Notes: generated from the letters alone by a model not told the origin. Numbered from the stretch's first letter, positions 10,385 to 21,961 are shown. The stretch is DNA of 64,000 bases from Doryteuthis pealeii (GCA_023376005.1 CM042143.1:86551551-86615550); one strand, 5' to 3'. Numbers and translations: made by a program.

Positions 10385-10465
10385 CTTGGCAGCTGACTGT
10401 GGCCGTATGGGTAAGAGGTGAGCGTAAGTTCGTTCGGGTCTCGAACCCGGCCAGAGGTAGCTGCT
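10385..10465 (+). repeat. Possible tRNA-like SINE head
   Basis: GTGGCCGTATGGGTAAGAGG resembles an A box, and GGGTCTCGAACCCGG about 40 bases later resembles a T-arm/B box. The following text runs into (CT)n(TA)n, which would suit a SINE tail. It is a single copy here, so this is tentative. Confidence 0.3.
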
Positions 10466-10524
10466 GAAAATGGTATAACTGCACTAATGAGAGGTGATAC
10501 CTCGAAACACGTGTCTGTAGTTTA

Positions 10525-10566
<42 letters not shown>

Positions 10567-10733
10567 TAGAATGATATAGTCAATCAACAGTGCTTGGTGA
10601 CTGTCAGTGTTTCGTCTATACAATCAACGGACCAAGTGGTTGATCTGATGATCACATAATCACACAGGCAAGAAACTGACCATCAACTCCTATTGACTGT
10701 TTATCTATGCTATTCTTAGATCTACATAGGATA
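10567..10733. mobile_element. MITE-like inverted-repeat element
   Basis: The left part (AGAATGATATAGTCAATCAAC, then GACTGTCAGTGTTTCGTC) is matched by the complement of the right part (CAAGAAACTGACCATCAAC, then ATTGACTGTTTATCTATGC). The arms are imperfect over about 45 bases. No target duplication is clear next to the TA tract. Confidence 0.5.
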
Positions 10734-10893
10734 TATTAACTTATAAACTTATTTATGAATATAGCAAACTACACACTGTGTGTGTGTGTGTGGAACAGAC
10801 TTCAGATACGGTTGCAAGATCGTTTTCATGAAACTAGCTTTTGAGTGGTCTTTCCTTACATCTTAAAATTATTTTAATGTTTTATTATTGGAA

Positions 10894-11376
10894 CTAGCAA
10901 GAATACATTTTAATGTAATGAAATATATTAGAACTAACTAAGAATGCATATAAAAAGATTACACTTCTTTCAATTATATTTTAATAGGCTTCTATATGAA
11001 AATCATTTATAGGATTGATTTCAATAAATTGGAGAATAAAACAATAATATTAGAGATCAATAACAACAAGTAATTATTTATTAAACCCAGTTTTATTAAA
11101 ACCAGTATACAAATTAACCACAACATATGTTATGTAAACCTTTATTTCTTAATGATATATAAAGACATATTGCAAGATTTTAAATGCACTAATAACATGG
11201 GCAGTTTTGAGGAAAATCTAACTCAGATTTTCATAAATAAATATTGTATGTATTAATGATTTTTACTATAAATTAAATACTCATTGGTAAATTTTAGCAA
11301 TTTCTGAGGGTATTGTGATGTAAGCAGTGATGTAGTTTTGGTTACAGACAAACACTGAATCTCCATTATAATAAGA
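10894..11376 (-). mobile_element. Helitron H1, non-autonomous
   Basis: On the minus strand it starts A|TCTTATTATAATGGAGATTC, continues with TCTGTAACCAAAACTACATC and ends CTTGCTAG|T. The 3' hairpin present in the copy at 39522 is deleted here, but the bases on each side of it remain. Confidence 0.78.
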
Positions 11377-11756
11377 TATTGTAATATATTTTTGGCCTAA
11401 ATATTCAGTATTCAAAATGGAACCCATATATGGTCTTTTATTATTCTCTTCATTTCTTACATGTACATCACAAGAAATAAAATTGAAGCTTGTTCTTTCT
11501 AGCCAACAAAAACATTTTCTATTAAAGAAAAGAAACAGGAAATGTTGAAAAGTAAAAGTAAAAGTAAAAAAAAAAAAAAAAAAAAAATAAGGCAACAAGC
11601 CAAAATTTAAACACATTCCTATGCAGAAAAAAAAGAAGATATTTAAATACTTACAACTATGAAAAGAAATATCTGCATTATAGGGGACATTGTATTACCT
11701 TTTCTTGTTTATTTTTATTTTTTTAAATATATGCAACTACAAACACATGGACATTG
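11377..11756. other. No feature recognised
   Basis: A+T-rich, with an A run near 11564-11587. Confidence 0.4.
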
Positions 11757-11915
11757 CTGAGGTGGAGAGCTACACCTATCATCAGCTTCTCACTTTACCA
11801 CCTGAATCAGATTACCCAACTTGTTCTACTCATGAACTGAGTTGGCGAGGACCGATATCAAAGCCTGAACCTTGCAATTCCTAGGTGAATGCTCTACTAA
11901 CTGAGCTAAACCAGC
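11757..11915 (-). repeat. SINE A, 3'-truncated
   Basis: Complement of head and first half of the body; ends at CTGAGCTAAACCAGC. The second half of the body and the tail are absent. Confidence 0.8.
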
Positions 11916-11945
11916 ATTATTCTTAGATAATAAATTGAACTCCTT

Positions 11946-12530
11946 GTTTTGGTTTGTTTTATGGCATATCAACATCAGTGGGTCATTTACTGCTGACAAT
12001 GTTTTGAAATAAATTCATTCTTAAGGGATACTCAGTTTTTTTTTTATAAACTCATGTTTTTATGTTAACCCATTGATGGGACACTAACAGGTACTACCAC
12101 TCCGGGTCAGAGTGGACCTGGGAGCCATGGTGATGAAGGGATGCTCCACATTCCCCAGACCTGGAACCTCACCATCAGATAGAGTTTAATGTCATTCCAA
12201 TGACATGAAGACCAGTAGTCACTGCCTTCTAGCACATATATCATAAAAAGGGTTGGGGTTTGCCATAAGGGCAATAGGATTGGGACAATCATATAGGTGC
12301 TAGGGCTTGACGTGAGCTGCTGCTTGATCAGAGAGGGGCCTCTCTGACCACCTGTCTTGCTTAAGTAAGGGCTAAAGTGGAGGGTTGCAGGTCATGGACT
12401 GCTCAACCACCAGGATTCTGTACTTAAGTATCATGGGTTGCCACCCACGGCCAACAGGTGGCCCCATTGGGGGAAAGATGTCTTACTCATCTGCAGAGGT
12501 GCAGTTAGTGTATTGTAAAGCCCCAGACAT
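11946..12530 (+). repeat. Repeat D, long variant
   Basis: Starts TTTTGGTTTGTTTTATGGCA and runs on beyond the short copies through CTTCTAGCACATATATC, GGCAATAGGATTGGGAC, GCCACCCACGGCCAACAGG and CTGCAGAGGTGCAG. The copy at 56135 has the same extent, so about 560-590 bp may be the complete element. Confidence 0.76.
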
Positions 12531-13142
12531 AAAAGATTTCTATTTTATCCATTTCATGAACAAATAGGTAGGAGTGTAATTAATTGTTGATTTGTTTTTT
12601 CTTTCTCCTTTTTGTAATCAATTTTTTTTCTTCTTTCTTTTTTGTGCAACCAAATATTGTAGGAATAATTAATTGCCCATCATCTGACATTCAAAACTAA
12701 ATTATTTCATATCTTCAATTTGTCTTCAGAAAAGATAAAACAGCAGCCAATATCAATTAATAGGCAATCATTAATTAGGTCATAACAGATGGAATTCAAA
12801 AGAAGAAAAAAAAACCCTACTTTTCATGGCTTTTGATATTACATATTCAGATCAATTGCAATTACCATTATTAGTGGCATTCTATGACTCATTTAAGACT
12901 TACAATATAAAATGTCGATGCACCTGCTGCTGCTGCTTGTTTGGTTCAATCAAAGAAACAATATAAAAAAAAAAAGAGGCTGCATAGTTACTGATTTCAT
13001 TTGTAGGAACAGAAAGGGTTTTTCATACACACCAACAACAACAAAAAAAAAAGAAGAAAAAAAAACAGAAAATAAGATTCAGATCAAGACATGGTTTGTG
13101 GAGTAGCTGGAACCCCCTTCCCCACAAGATAGAATTTCTTTA
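12531..13142. other. No feature recognised
   Basis: A+T-rich with homopolymer runs. Confidence 0.4.
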
Positions 13143-13322
13143 TCTGTTTCTGTGACAGCATTCACTCTGGGTTGGTTGAATTGACCCAATCCAACAAATT
13201 AACTTGGGGACTGCTTGTGAATTTCATATTCCCTTGTTACTCCATCCATGAATTCACCATAGGTGAATTTGTTGGTTGAAGTTGGCTCAATCAACCCAGG
13301 GTGAATGCCAACAGAAAAACAG
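13143..13322. mobile_element. MITE-like element, ~57-bp inverted repeats
   Basis: The left arm CTGTTTCTGTGACAGCATTC with CTCTGGGTTGGTTGA is complementary to the right arm, which ends GGGTGAATGCCAACAG, AAAAACAG. No target duplication was found and there is no coding capacity. Confidence 0.66.
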
Positions 13323-13389
13323 AATCTGATCATGTTTAGTTATTTGATATTTGAAAATCTTACAGAGTCTGTCTTTTAATGTAAACATG

Positions 13390-13731
13390 TCATAAGTTGG
13401 TCCCTAAACCTCACATGCATATCCCGGTCAGGGGAAGGAGATGCCCTTGTTTGCTGCAGATTTTCACAGACACAATGACAAGTATGCTAAAAGCTGTTGA
13501 TTCCTGACGGTGATAGATATGCCCTTTGGATTTTTGCCAGATCCCCTTTGGTCAGGTTGTGGCCCTAATACCACTGGGTGCCAGACCTGTCCACCTTGGG
13601 TGACCCTACCAGGAACTTAAGTTCCCGATTGCATGGCTCTGACACTACCAAGTTTACACAGATGAGGAAGAGTTGAACTTTAGAAATAATATGCTAGACA
13701 TCCGTTCAATAAAGATCTCCCTCCATCCTTT
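13390..13731. other. Balanced-composition DNA, unassigned
   Basis: Less A+T-rich than its surroundings (for example CATATCCCGGTCAGGGGAAG), without a convincing frame or repeat partner in the window. Confidence 0.35.
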
Positions 13732-13835
13732 TATAGGTCTTGTTTTTCCTTCTGCAGGGTGTCTATCCACTCTCCTCCCCAGAAAAAATCTGTGGGGTTA
13801 CCGGTTTAGTCACCAATGATCTGACTATGAAACCA
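13732..13835 (+). repeat. Direct repeat, copy 1
   Basis: TTATAGGTCTTGTTTTTCC, then TCTGTGGGGTTACCGGTTTAG and ACTATGAAAC. Copy 2 at 14054-14160 matches in the same order with substitutions. Function unknown. Confidence 0.6.
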
Positions 13836-14053
13836 GTAGTACTGGGTTACATAGTACCATATTGAGCAACCTGACACAGACAAGATAGAATAGTCTAAGA
13901 CTATTTAAACAGCAACCTCTCTATACTGACAGAGCAACTTATAATTAACTATTTATTACATTAGTCGGCATACTAAACCATGCACCATATTTTTCTCTGG
14001 AATAAACTCTTATTTTCTACATTTTTTCTACAAAGAGCTTCCTCTGCCCTTTT

Positions 14054-14160
14054 ACAGGTTTTGTTTATCATTCTTCAGAGTATCTAGCCACCTTTCACAT
14101 CAGATGAAAATCTATGGGGTTACTGGTTTAGTTGCCGATGATCCAACGATGAAACATAAA
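14054..14160 (+). repeat. Direct repeat, copy 2
   Basis: TTACAGGTTTTGTTTATC, then TCTATGGGGTTACTGGTTTAG and ACGATGAAAC. Offset about 322 bp from copy 1. Confidence 0.6.
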
Positions 14161-14253
14161 ATCATTGAGCTGAAATAGAATTGGCACTATTAACAACGAC
14201 CCTAAAAGACTAAATAGAATCATTATTAATCATAATCCAACATTTTTTGGCCA

Positions 14254-14455
14254 TTATTCAATAGAACATCTCATTAATGTATTTGAAATGACATTCATAT
14301 CGTTCGCTATGCAGACAGCAACCCAACTCTGAAGTAAAACTGCAAGATTTCTTATTACGGTCGACTGCATCGACATAAAAAGCAAATAACAAGTGAAATT
14401 AATAACTGACAGATTTATGATAATTTCTATAATTCCACCAATATTTGATAAGGAT
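14254..14455 (-). CDS. Uncertain exon, membrane-protein-like
   Basis: On the minus strand a pyrimidine tract followed by TTTTTTGTAG (acceptor AG at 14457-14456) precedes an open frame reading SLSNIGGIIEIIINLSVINF and onward to a TGA at 14254-14256, about 66 codons. It has one clear hydrophobic segment (IGGIIEIIINLSVINFTCYL) and a weaker second one. A GTAATAAG site at 14358 could be a donor, giving a 97-nt internal exon. I do not recognise the family; the first segment vaguely recalls a transmembrane helix of multi-pass channels, but I would not name one. It may be a chance frame. Confidence 0.25.
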
Positions 14456-14596
14456 CTACAAAAAAGAAAAAGAATACCAAGATACTTCAGATTCCTAGCA
14501 AGCCATATTGGGGAAAAAAGAAAAAAAGAAAAAGATAATTCATTCAAGTCACGGCCAGTTCTACAATAAGGTTTTATTCTTTATACAAAAAAAAAG

Positions 14597-14740
14597 TTGT
14601 CAAATGTTTACAATTAATGAAATATTCATGGGAAGGGGAAAAGAAATAATCAAGAAGGAATAAAGGAAAAAGTTTCTTTGTGCATCTTGAAATCAATTTG
14701 TTAGTGGGTTGGATTTTACGGCATGTCAACCCTTGTTGGG
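14597..14740 (+). repeat. Segmental duplication, copy 1 (empty site)
   Basis: Matches 15151-15450 less the inserted LTR: shared CAATTAATGAAATATTCATG, AAGAAATAATCAAGAA and AAGTTTCTTTG. Here CAAGAAGGAATAAAGG is uninterrupted. Confidence 0.8.
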
Positions 14741-15125
14741 TTATTTTATGCTGAAGACATTTTGTTTCATTCATTCTTGAGGAGTATTCATATTCTTTTT
14801 AATCTCCCCAGGCAATACCTGCCCACTTGATTTAAAGGGGCAGGGCTGGGTTTATTGCCCAGTGCCTGAGGTGCCCCCACTTGAGAGGGAATGCCAATGG
14901 GATCGACAAAATTTTTTCCCCCTACCACCCATGAGCCTCGGCTTGTGGGTGGGCCCACATAAAAATGTCCTTGTGTCATGCCCTCATAAGTGGGATGAGA
15001 GGCAAATATCTTCATATTCTTTTTAAATTTAAACAATTCTTTTTCTATTTAACTCATAGATGGTACCCTAACAGGTACTGGGAGTAATGGCAATAAAGGA
15101 GAACTCCAGAATTGGAACTTAACCA
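14704..15125 (+). repeat. Repeat D copy split by an insertion
   Basis: The D start (GGTTGGATTTTACGGCATG) runs to 14802. D text resumes after 15010 (TTTCTATTTAACTCATAGATG, ACCCTAACAGGTACTGGG). The gap holds the 208-bp insert. Confidence 0.75.
14803..15010. mobile_element. 208-bp insertion with 16-bp target duplication
   Basis: TTCATATTCTTTTTAA lies at 14787-14802 and again, identical, at 15011-15026. The insert is relatively G+C-rich, lacks clear terminal inverted repeats, and includes GGGTTTATTGCCCAGTGCC. A related motif occurs on the minus strand near 23,305. A long target duplication suits a LINE-mobilised element (SINE-like), though I see no good tRNA boxes. Confidence 0.78.
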
Positions 15126-15150
15126 GGCAAGTCATCCTCACAACATAAAG

Positions 15151-15450
15151 TATCTGTCAAATGTGTACAATTAATGAAATATTCATGGGAAGAGGAAAAG
15201 AAATAATCAAGAAAGATGTAATAAGTAATTGAGAGTTACTTCCCCTGTTTTATTATTACCTCCCCTTTGTGTAACTCTTTGACGTTTCTGAGAGTGTATA
15301 AAATCTCAGTTAGCTGTAACAGTATTTTAAGTAGAATAAAGTTTTCTCAAGCCTAACCATGTGTGTTCGTTTATTATTACAAAGGAACAAAGGAAAAGTT
15401 TCTTTGGGCATCTTGAAAGCAATTTGTTTATTGGTTAGCTTTTACGGTAT
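15151..15450 (+). repeat. Segmental duplication, copy 2 (filled site)
   Basis: Second copy of 14597-14740, about 554 bp downstream, interrupted by the solo LTR at 15217-15381. Confidence 0.78.
15217..15381 (+). mobile_element. Short solo LTR (165 bp)
   Basis: Begins TGTAATAAG and ends TTATTACA, 8-base inverted termini with TG...CA. Flanks are AAAGA (15212-15216) and AAGGA (15382-15386), a 5-bp target duplication with one change. The unfilled sequence in the sister copy has a single AAGGA. Inside are a TATA box (GTATAAAATC near 15296) and a poly(A) signal (AATAAA at 15335-15340), so U3-R-U5 order fits on the + strand. No internal region remains. The strand call rests on those two signals. Confidence 0.83.
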
Positions 15451-16660
15451 GTCACCCATTATTTGTATGTATTTTTGAGATGAGGATGTAAATAATTTTC
15501 ATTTTCAGGGCTATTATGTATAATAATAATATATATATAAGGGAGGGCTTTGCTTGAGTGGGAGTCTTTTTTCATCAAGTTTATTATGTCCTCTGATTGT
15601 CCTAGTAGTCCACAACACAGAGATAGATAGAGAGATGTTTATGATGACAAAATCAGCATAATTGGAGCTAGTAAACTTATGATGTTCCCACTAGTGAGCT
15701 AGCTGTTAAAATTTGGGAGAAGAAAGAAAGAAAAAAGGAAGTAAAGCAGGCCAACTGATTTTCGGCTAAGCTAAGGTCAGCTTTGTGTTGCCCTCCAGTC
15801 ACTTTCTGTCCTCACTGACTGACGTTGAATCCTCGTCCCCTATTTTATGATTATCGTTAATCAGCTGATTATTTTTCTTCCGTCATTCCCCTAATTATTT
15901 CTGTATATTCTAATTCCATTGTATATTGTTATTTTTCTCCAAAATATTTAACACCGGAACTTTCTCTGGTTGGAATTCAAACAAACAATTCACAACAATC
16001 AAAATTCATTCCAGCCAGATTCTTCCTTTCAAAATATTTTTCCAAAATATCTATTTCTCTTCTCTTCCCCCATAATTTACTTTTACTAAAACCAATTGTT
16101 TTGCAACCCTTAATTACCTAAGCTCATTGATTATATTAAAGTTACATAACTGTTCAATGAGAGAAGAGGTCAAACGCAGGGCTAAATCCTGTCAGTCAAA
16201 TTCCCTGTATTTTTCCACAAAACCATTAGTTTTATTTAACTGCACTACCATAAACAATTGATAGGTAACCTATCAATTATGTAACAAATGTAAGAAACAA
16301 GGAAATACAAAGTAACACAATGTTTTATTTTTGTTTTTAAATATCTTCTAAGTACATTGTAATGATATATCATTATACTATTCCAAAACAAAGTACTCTA
16401 CTTGAACCAATATACCATCAAAGTATTTCTGAGCATTTTTTCTGACTGCCTCATTCGTACTGAATCTGTATAGCATATTTTCATTGACATTATGCCAATA
16501 TAAAGACAAGATTTTTTTCTACTTCTGTATCTTTGAGGATACATGGAGATGGAAGCTCAAATATATCAAGTGGATGATTAAAAAAAATAAATTTTGTTCA
16601 TGAACATGGTTTTAGCAATAGAGATAGAGAGTGCAAATCTGAATTTATTTTGAAATTTAT
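15451..16660. other. Unassigned A+T-rich DNA
   Basis: No supported frame or repeat. (TA)n near 15528, an A/G stretch near 15716. Confidence 0.4.
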
Positions 16661-17439
16661 ATTTATATATACATATATCATACATACATATATATATATA
16701 TACACACACATATCATACATACATATATATATATATACACACACATCATACATATATATATACGCACACATCATACATATATATACACGCACACACACAC
16801 ATACATCATACATATATATATACATACACACACACACACATCATACATACACGCACACACACACATACATATACATATATATACACGCACACACACACAT
16901 ACATCATACATATATATATATATATATACACACGCACACACACATACATCATACATATATATATATATATATATATACACACGCACACACACACATACAT
17001 ATACATATATATATATACATATATACACACGCACACACACATACATCATATATATATATACATACATCATACATATATATATATACACACGCACACACAC
17101 ATACATCATACATATATACACCACGCACACACACATACATCATATATACATACACATACACGCACACACACATACATCATACATATATATATACACACAC
17201 ACACATACATCATACATATATATATATACGCACGCACACACACACATATACATATATATATACATATATTATATATATACACGCACACACACATACATCA
17301 TACATATATATACACGCACGCACACATACATACATATACATAATATATACACACATACATCATACATATATATATATACATGCACACACACATCATCACA
17401 TATATATATATATATATATATACATGCACACACACATAC

Positions 17440-17474
<35 letters not shown>

Positions 17475-17664
17475 CATGCACACACATATATATATATATA
17501 CATGCACACACACATATATATATATACATGCATACATATACACATACATGCACACACATACATCATACACATACATGCACACACACATACATGCACACAC
17601 ACATAGCACACACACATACATATACATATATATATATATATACATGCACACACACATACATCAT

Positions 17665-17695
<31 letters not shown>

Positions 17696-17713
17696 CACAC
17701 ACACATACATCAT

Positions 17714-17744
<31 letters not shown>

Positions 17745-17751
17745 CACACAC

Positions 17752-17797
<46 letters not shown>

Positions 17798-17812
17798 GCA
17801 CACACACATCAT

Positions 17813-17843
<31 letters not shown>

Positions 17844-18144
17844 CACCACACATCATACATATATATATATATACATGCACACACACATCATACATATATA
17901 TATATATATATATATACATGCACACACACATCATACATATATATATATATATATATATACATGCACACACACATCATACATATATATATATATATATATA
18001 CATGCACACACACATCATACATATATATATATATATATATATACATGCACACACACATCATACATATATATATATATATATATATACATGCACACACACA
18101 TCATACATATATATATATATATATATATACATGCACACACACAT

Positions 18145-18185
<41 letters not shown>

Positions 18186-18355
18186 GCACACACACATCAT
18201 ACATATATATATATATATATATACATGCACACACACATCATACATATATATATATACATGCACACACACATCATACATATATATATATATATATATATAC
18301 ATGCACACACACATCATACATATATATATATATATATATACATGCACACACACAT

Positions 18356-18400
<45 letters not shown>

Positions 18401-18830
18401 GCACACACACATCATACATATATATATACATGCACACACACATCATACATATATATATATATATATATACAGCACACACACATCATACATATATATATAT
18501 ACATGCACACACACACATATATATATATACATGCACACACACACACACATATATAATACAACACACACACACACATATACAAACACACTCACACATATAT
18601 ACAAGAACACATATACATATATACAAGCACACACACACATATATACATATACAAGCACACACACACATATATACAAGAACACACACACATATATACAAGC
18701 ACAAACATACACACATATATACAAACACAAACACACACACATATATACAAACACACATACATATATACAAGCACAAACACACACACATATATATAAACAC
18801 ACACACATATATATATACATGTCCAGATAT
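16661..18830. repeat. Compound CA/TA satellite, ~2.2 kb
   Basis: The left part has units of (TA)n + CACACGCACACACACATACATCATA. From about 17,380 the unit is CATGCACACACACATCATACA plus a variable (TA)n. The right end (18,550-18,820) changes to ACAAGCACACACACATATAT units. All six frames are open in places because the repeat carries few stop codons; none is a gene. Confidence 0.95.
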
Positions 18831-18908
18831 CTACTTAAATTCATTTTTCTTGAACATTATAAGAGAAAATGTTCATTGCTTTCTCTCAATAAGTCTTCCT
18901 CTTATTAT

Positions 18909-18942
<34 letters not shown>

Positions 18943-19350
18943 CTTCAATCTAGAGATCTACCTGTGTTTTCAATCCAAATCCATAATCTTCTTTTTTTTT
19001 TGTAAAGTAGCAAATGAATTCCTACATAGATTATTTGTAGAATATATATGCTCTTAGTCAACAAAAAAAAAAAGAAAAAAGAAAATTTCTATAAAACATC
19101 TAAATCAATAAATTTTGAGTAGTGTCTATCAGAAAATCATTATCAACATGTCGTGCTGACAGCACAGATTCCTATGACTATCTCCCACCACCCATCCCTT
19201 TCAGTCATCGTTTCTAGAAAGTCCTCCTTACGTCATCCAGTATCTGCACAGAGCTGATTGATGTAGGTTTTTGCTGGTCGGCCAGCATTGGTGTGTCCAT
19301 GTGTAAGTGTCCACAGGAGAACGTCACTAATTTTGATAATTAGTGTCTGA
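18831..19350. other. No feature recognised
   Basis: (CT)n(TA)n at about 18910-18943. The rest is unassigned. Confidence 0.4.
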
Positions 19351-19355
19351 ATATT

Positions 19356-19955
19356 CGAGATGAGGCTTGATAATTTATATTATTTGGATCTTTTAGACCG
19401 TTGTACTCATCTTTATTGTTATATGCCCAAGGTTTTAGTTGATATGCCCTTTGTAGGATACACGGCATAATTGATATGTGTTGGGTTAATAGAGTTTTAA
19501 TGGACAATCATCCGGAGGCTGCAGGTTCAATCCTGACTACAGGTGAAAATAACATAGAATACTTAACATAGCTTAACACTTGTACCCTGTTATGGTTAAT
19601 GGAATGAGAACAATCTACCTCAATGGATTAGATAAAGGTTTGGTTTGGTTTGGTTTTACGGCATATCAACCTCAGTGGGTCATTTAATGCCAATAAAGTT
19701 TTGAAATAAATCAATTCTTAATGGATAATACAATTTTTTTTATAAATACATTTTTCTATTTAACCCATAGATGGGACCCTAACAGGTACTACCACTCTGA
19801 TTAGATAAAGGGTTCAGTTTGAAGTCCCATGAATGCTCCAGAATTCGACAAGAAACACCTGAAGAAGGTTGAAGGGGACATCAGCCAAAACGTTTTGTAT
19901 ATAACAATAAAAATGAGGACAACAGTGCAACTAAGTTTTATTCATATTCAGAATT
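19356..19955. mobile_element. Foldback element with nested repeat D
   Basis: The left arm about 19392-19455 (GTTGTACTCATCTTTATTG, TTATATGCCC) is complementary to the right arm about 19872-19942 (ATAACAATAAAAATGAGGAC, AACAGTG). Between them lie SINE-like text and a D copy. The hairpin at 8 kb and the composite at 55.5 kb use the same arm sequence. Confidence 0.62.
19633..19798 (+). repeat. Repeat D, 5' part
   Basis: GGTTTGGTTTGGTTTTACGG, TATCAACCTCAGTGGGTC, then GGGACCCTAACAGGTACTAC, where it stops. Confidence 0.76.
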
Positions 19956-20063
19956 TTGAGAACTGTTCTTGATTTTTTAGAAAATATCTAAATTCTCAGA
20001 AAACAATTTCTTCAGAGCTTGATTTTGATATTTTGGTATTTTTAATGTAAAAAGTAGACAGAA

Positions 20064-20267
20064 TGGCCTATTGTCGGTATCAGTTGGACAATGAGGGAGT
20101 CTATCTCTTTTTCACTAGCGTTAGACCAGAGAGATTGTTTTTAAATCTGAGGTGGAGCTCCACACCTTCCATCAGCTCCCCACTTTATCGCACAGATCCA
20201 AGCTGTGCTACTCATGCACAGAGTTGGTGAGGGCTGGTATTGAACCCAGAACCTTGTGGTTCTGAGC
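20064..20267 (-). repeat. SINE A, head truncated
   Basis: Complement of the body (CTTTTTCACTAGCGTTAGACC, GAGGTGGAGCTCCACACC) and the B box; the A-box end is missing. Confidence 0.8.
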
Positions 20268-21415
20268 TTGTATTTCACTATATATGATAATGTTAGAAAG
20301 CAACTTCATCGTTTCTGTTCTTATTTATAAAAAAAATTGTTTTTACATTGTTTTGGTTAATAAGAAAAAAAGATAATTGAAATGTGTTGGCAAAAATCAG
20401 TGAATACAAATAAATCTTTATATAAATATTCATTTACTCAGATAAACTATTTTTTTTTAAATATATTAAACAATGGAGCCCTTGTATTAGTCACAAGATA
20501 TTTTTCATAATTGTCGAAAGAGAAAGAGAGCCCAAGAGACACAGAGAGAGAGAGAGAGAGAGAGCTGATAATAGAAGTGCACCTATGGATCACAGCTTTC
20601 AATCAAAGACAATTTATCTGAGCAAGAGAACTTACCGATTCTACTGATAGTCACAATCAAACTAATTCCACTGACAGCAGGAGTCCGCGGAACATGACAG
20701 AAAAATTACCATTTCATATTTTTGTTGAATATATATTTTTTCCTCTGTTTCTTAGACAAGGAAAATAAGAAGTTCACAATAGAAGCCATGTCAATTGCAT
20801 TCATGAAATGTTTATGAAAAGATGTAAATGTTACTTGCCAATAGAAATAAGCAATTGAATTGCAAAAGCAAAAATAACGGGCATGACAATGACGATGATG
20901 ATGATAATGATGCTGACAAGGCAGGAAAATGATATTGTCTTACTTTTAGTTTTCTAATAAAAAGAGAGAAACAAAATTTTTTTTTTTGTTTTTATTCTCC
21001 CAACTGATTTTTTTTTTTTTTTTTTTTTTAAAGAATTAATGCAGATCTTCAGTTGCTTTTATTAAAGAAATTAAAAAATTCCCTCAGAGAAAAATGATTC
21101 AAGCATCTGTCCCTTCCACACACCAACCCCCTTCCCCACCACCACCAAAAAAAAATTAGTTGGTGCCAAAAAAATTTAGCTAACAAAAAAGATGTATTAT
21201 GATTCTATTAGTTTTGCTTTATATTGAGTTCTTTTTACAGAAAGTCTTTGACGTCATTCTCCAATGTCAGGAATTTCTTTAGAATTTCATATGGAGAGGG
21301 GGAAAAAAAAAGTAAACTTAGATATATGTTGAATTATAAAAACAATATCTAGCAAAAGAGCATGGAATATCCAAGATGTAGAAATAAACTAAATTGCTAT
21401 TGAAATGCCATGGAC
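20268..21415. other. Unassigned A+T-rich DNA
   Basis: (GA)n at about 20541-20565, (GAT)n near 20894-20910, T runs near 20977-21030. No coding evidence. Confidence 0.4.
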
Positions 21416-21625
21416 GAGATTAAAAGGAAATTTATGAGACAGCTGATGGTGATCCTGAAAGATCCAATTTGAAGGAGATTAAGGTGAGATTAAAAGGAAA
21501 TTCATGAGACAGCTGATGGTGATCCCGAAAGATCCAATTTGAAGGGGATTAAGGTGAGATTAAAAGGAAATTCATGAGACAGCTGATGGTGATCCCAAAA
21601 GATCCAATTTGAAGAATGTTTTTAA
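21416..21625 (+). repeat. 70-bp tandem repeat, three copies
   Basis: Units start with GAGATTAAAAGGAAATT at 21416, 21486 and 21556 and contain ATGAGACAGCTGATGGTGATC. Copies differ by a few bases. The third lacks the GGGGATTAAGGT end. Confidence 0.9.
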
Positions 21626-21726
21626 AAGTGGAAGGGATCTTAAAATTAGTGAGAGGATTAAAAGGGGATTAAGGTGACATTGCTCTAGGTCAGCTATTTC
21701 TTCATTGTTGTTGTTGGTAGAGTTAC

Positions 21727-21945
21727 CCATTGTTGGTATCAGCAGGAGAGTGGGGGGCAATCTATCCCCTTTTTCACTAATGCTAGACCAGGGAGATTAT
21801 GATGAGGTGGAGCACCACACCTACCACACAGATCAGATTGCCAAATCTGTGCTACTCATATGCTGAGTTGGTGGGGGATCAGTATCGAACCTGAAACCTT
21901 GTGGTTCCAAGGTGGATGTTCAACTGACTGAGCTAAACCAGCTCC
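21727..21945 (-). repeat. SINE A copy
   Basis: Complement of body and head, ending CTGAGCTAAACCAGC, with small deletions in the body. Confidence 0.82.
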
Positions 21946-21961
21946 ACTATTTCTTCATTAA

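Noticed and set aside
16650..19005. Long overlapping open frames (up to 541 codons) rich in Tyr, Ile, His and Thr, with Cys/Val/Tyr-rich frames on the other strand
   Set aside because: They are translations of the CA/TA satellite, open in many frames at once. No start context, codon pattern or homology.
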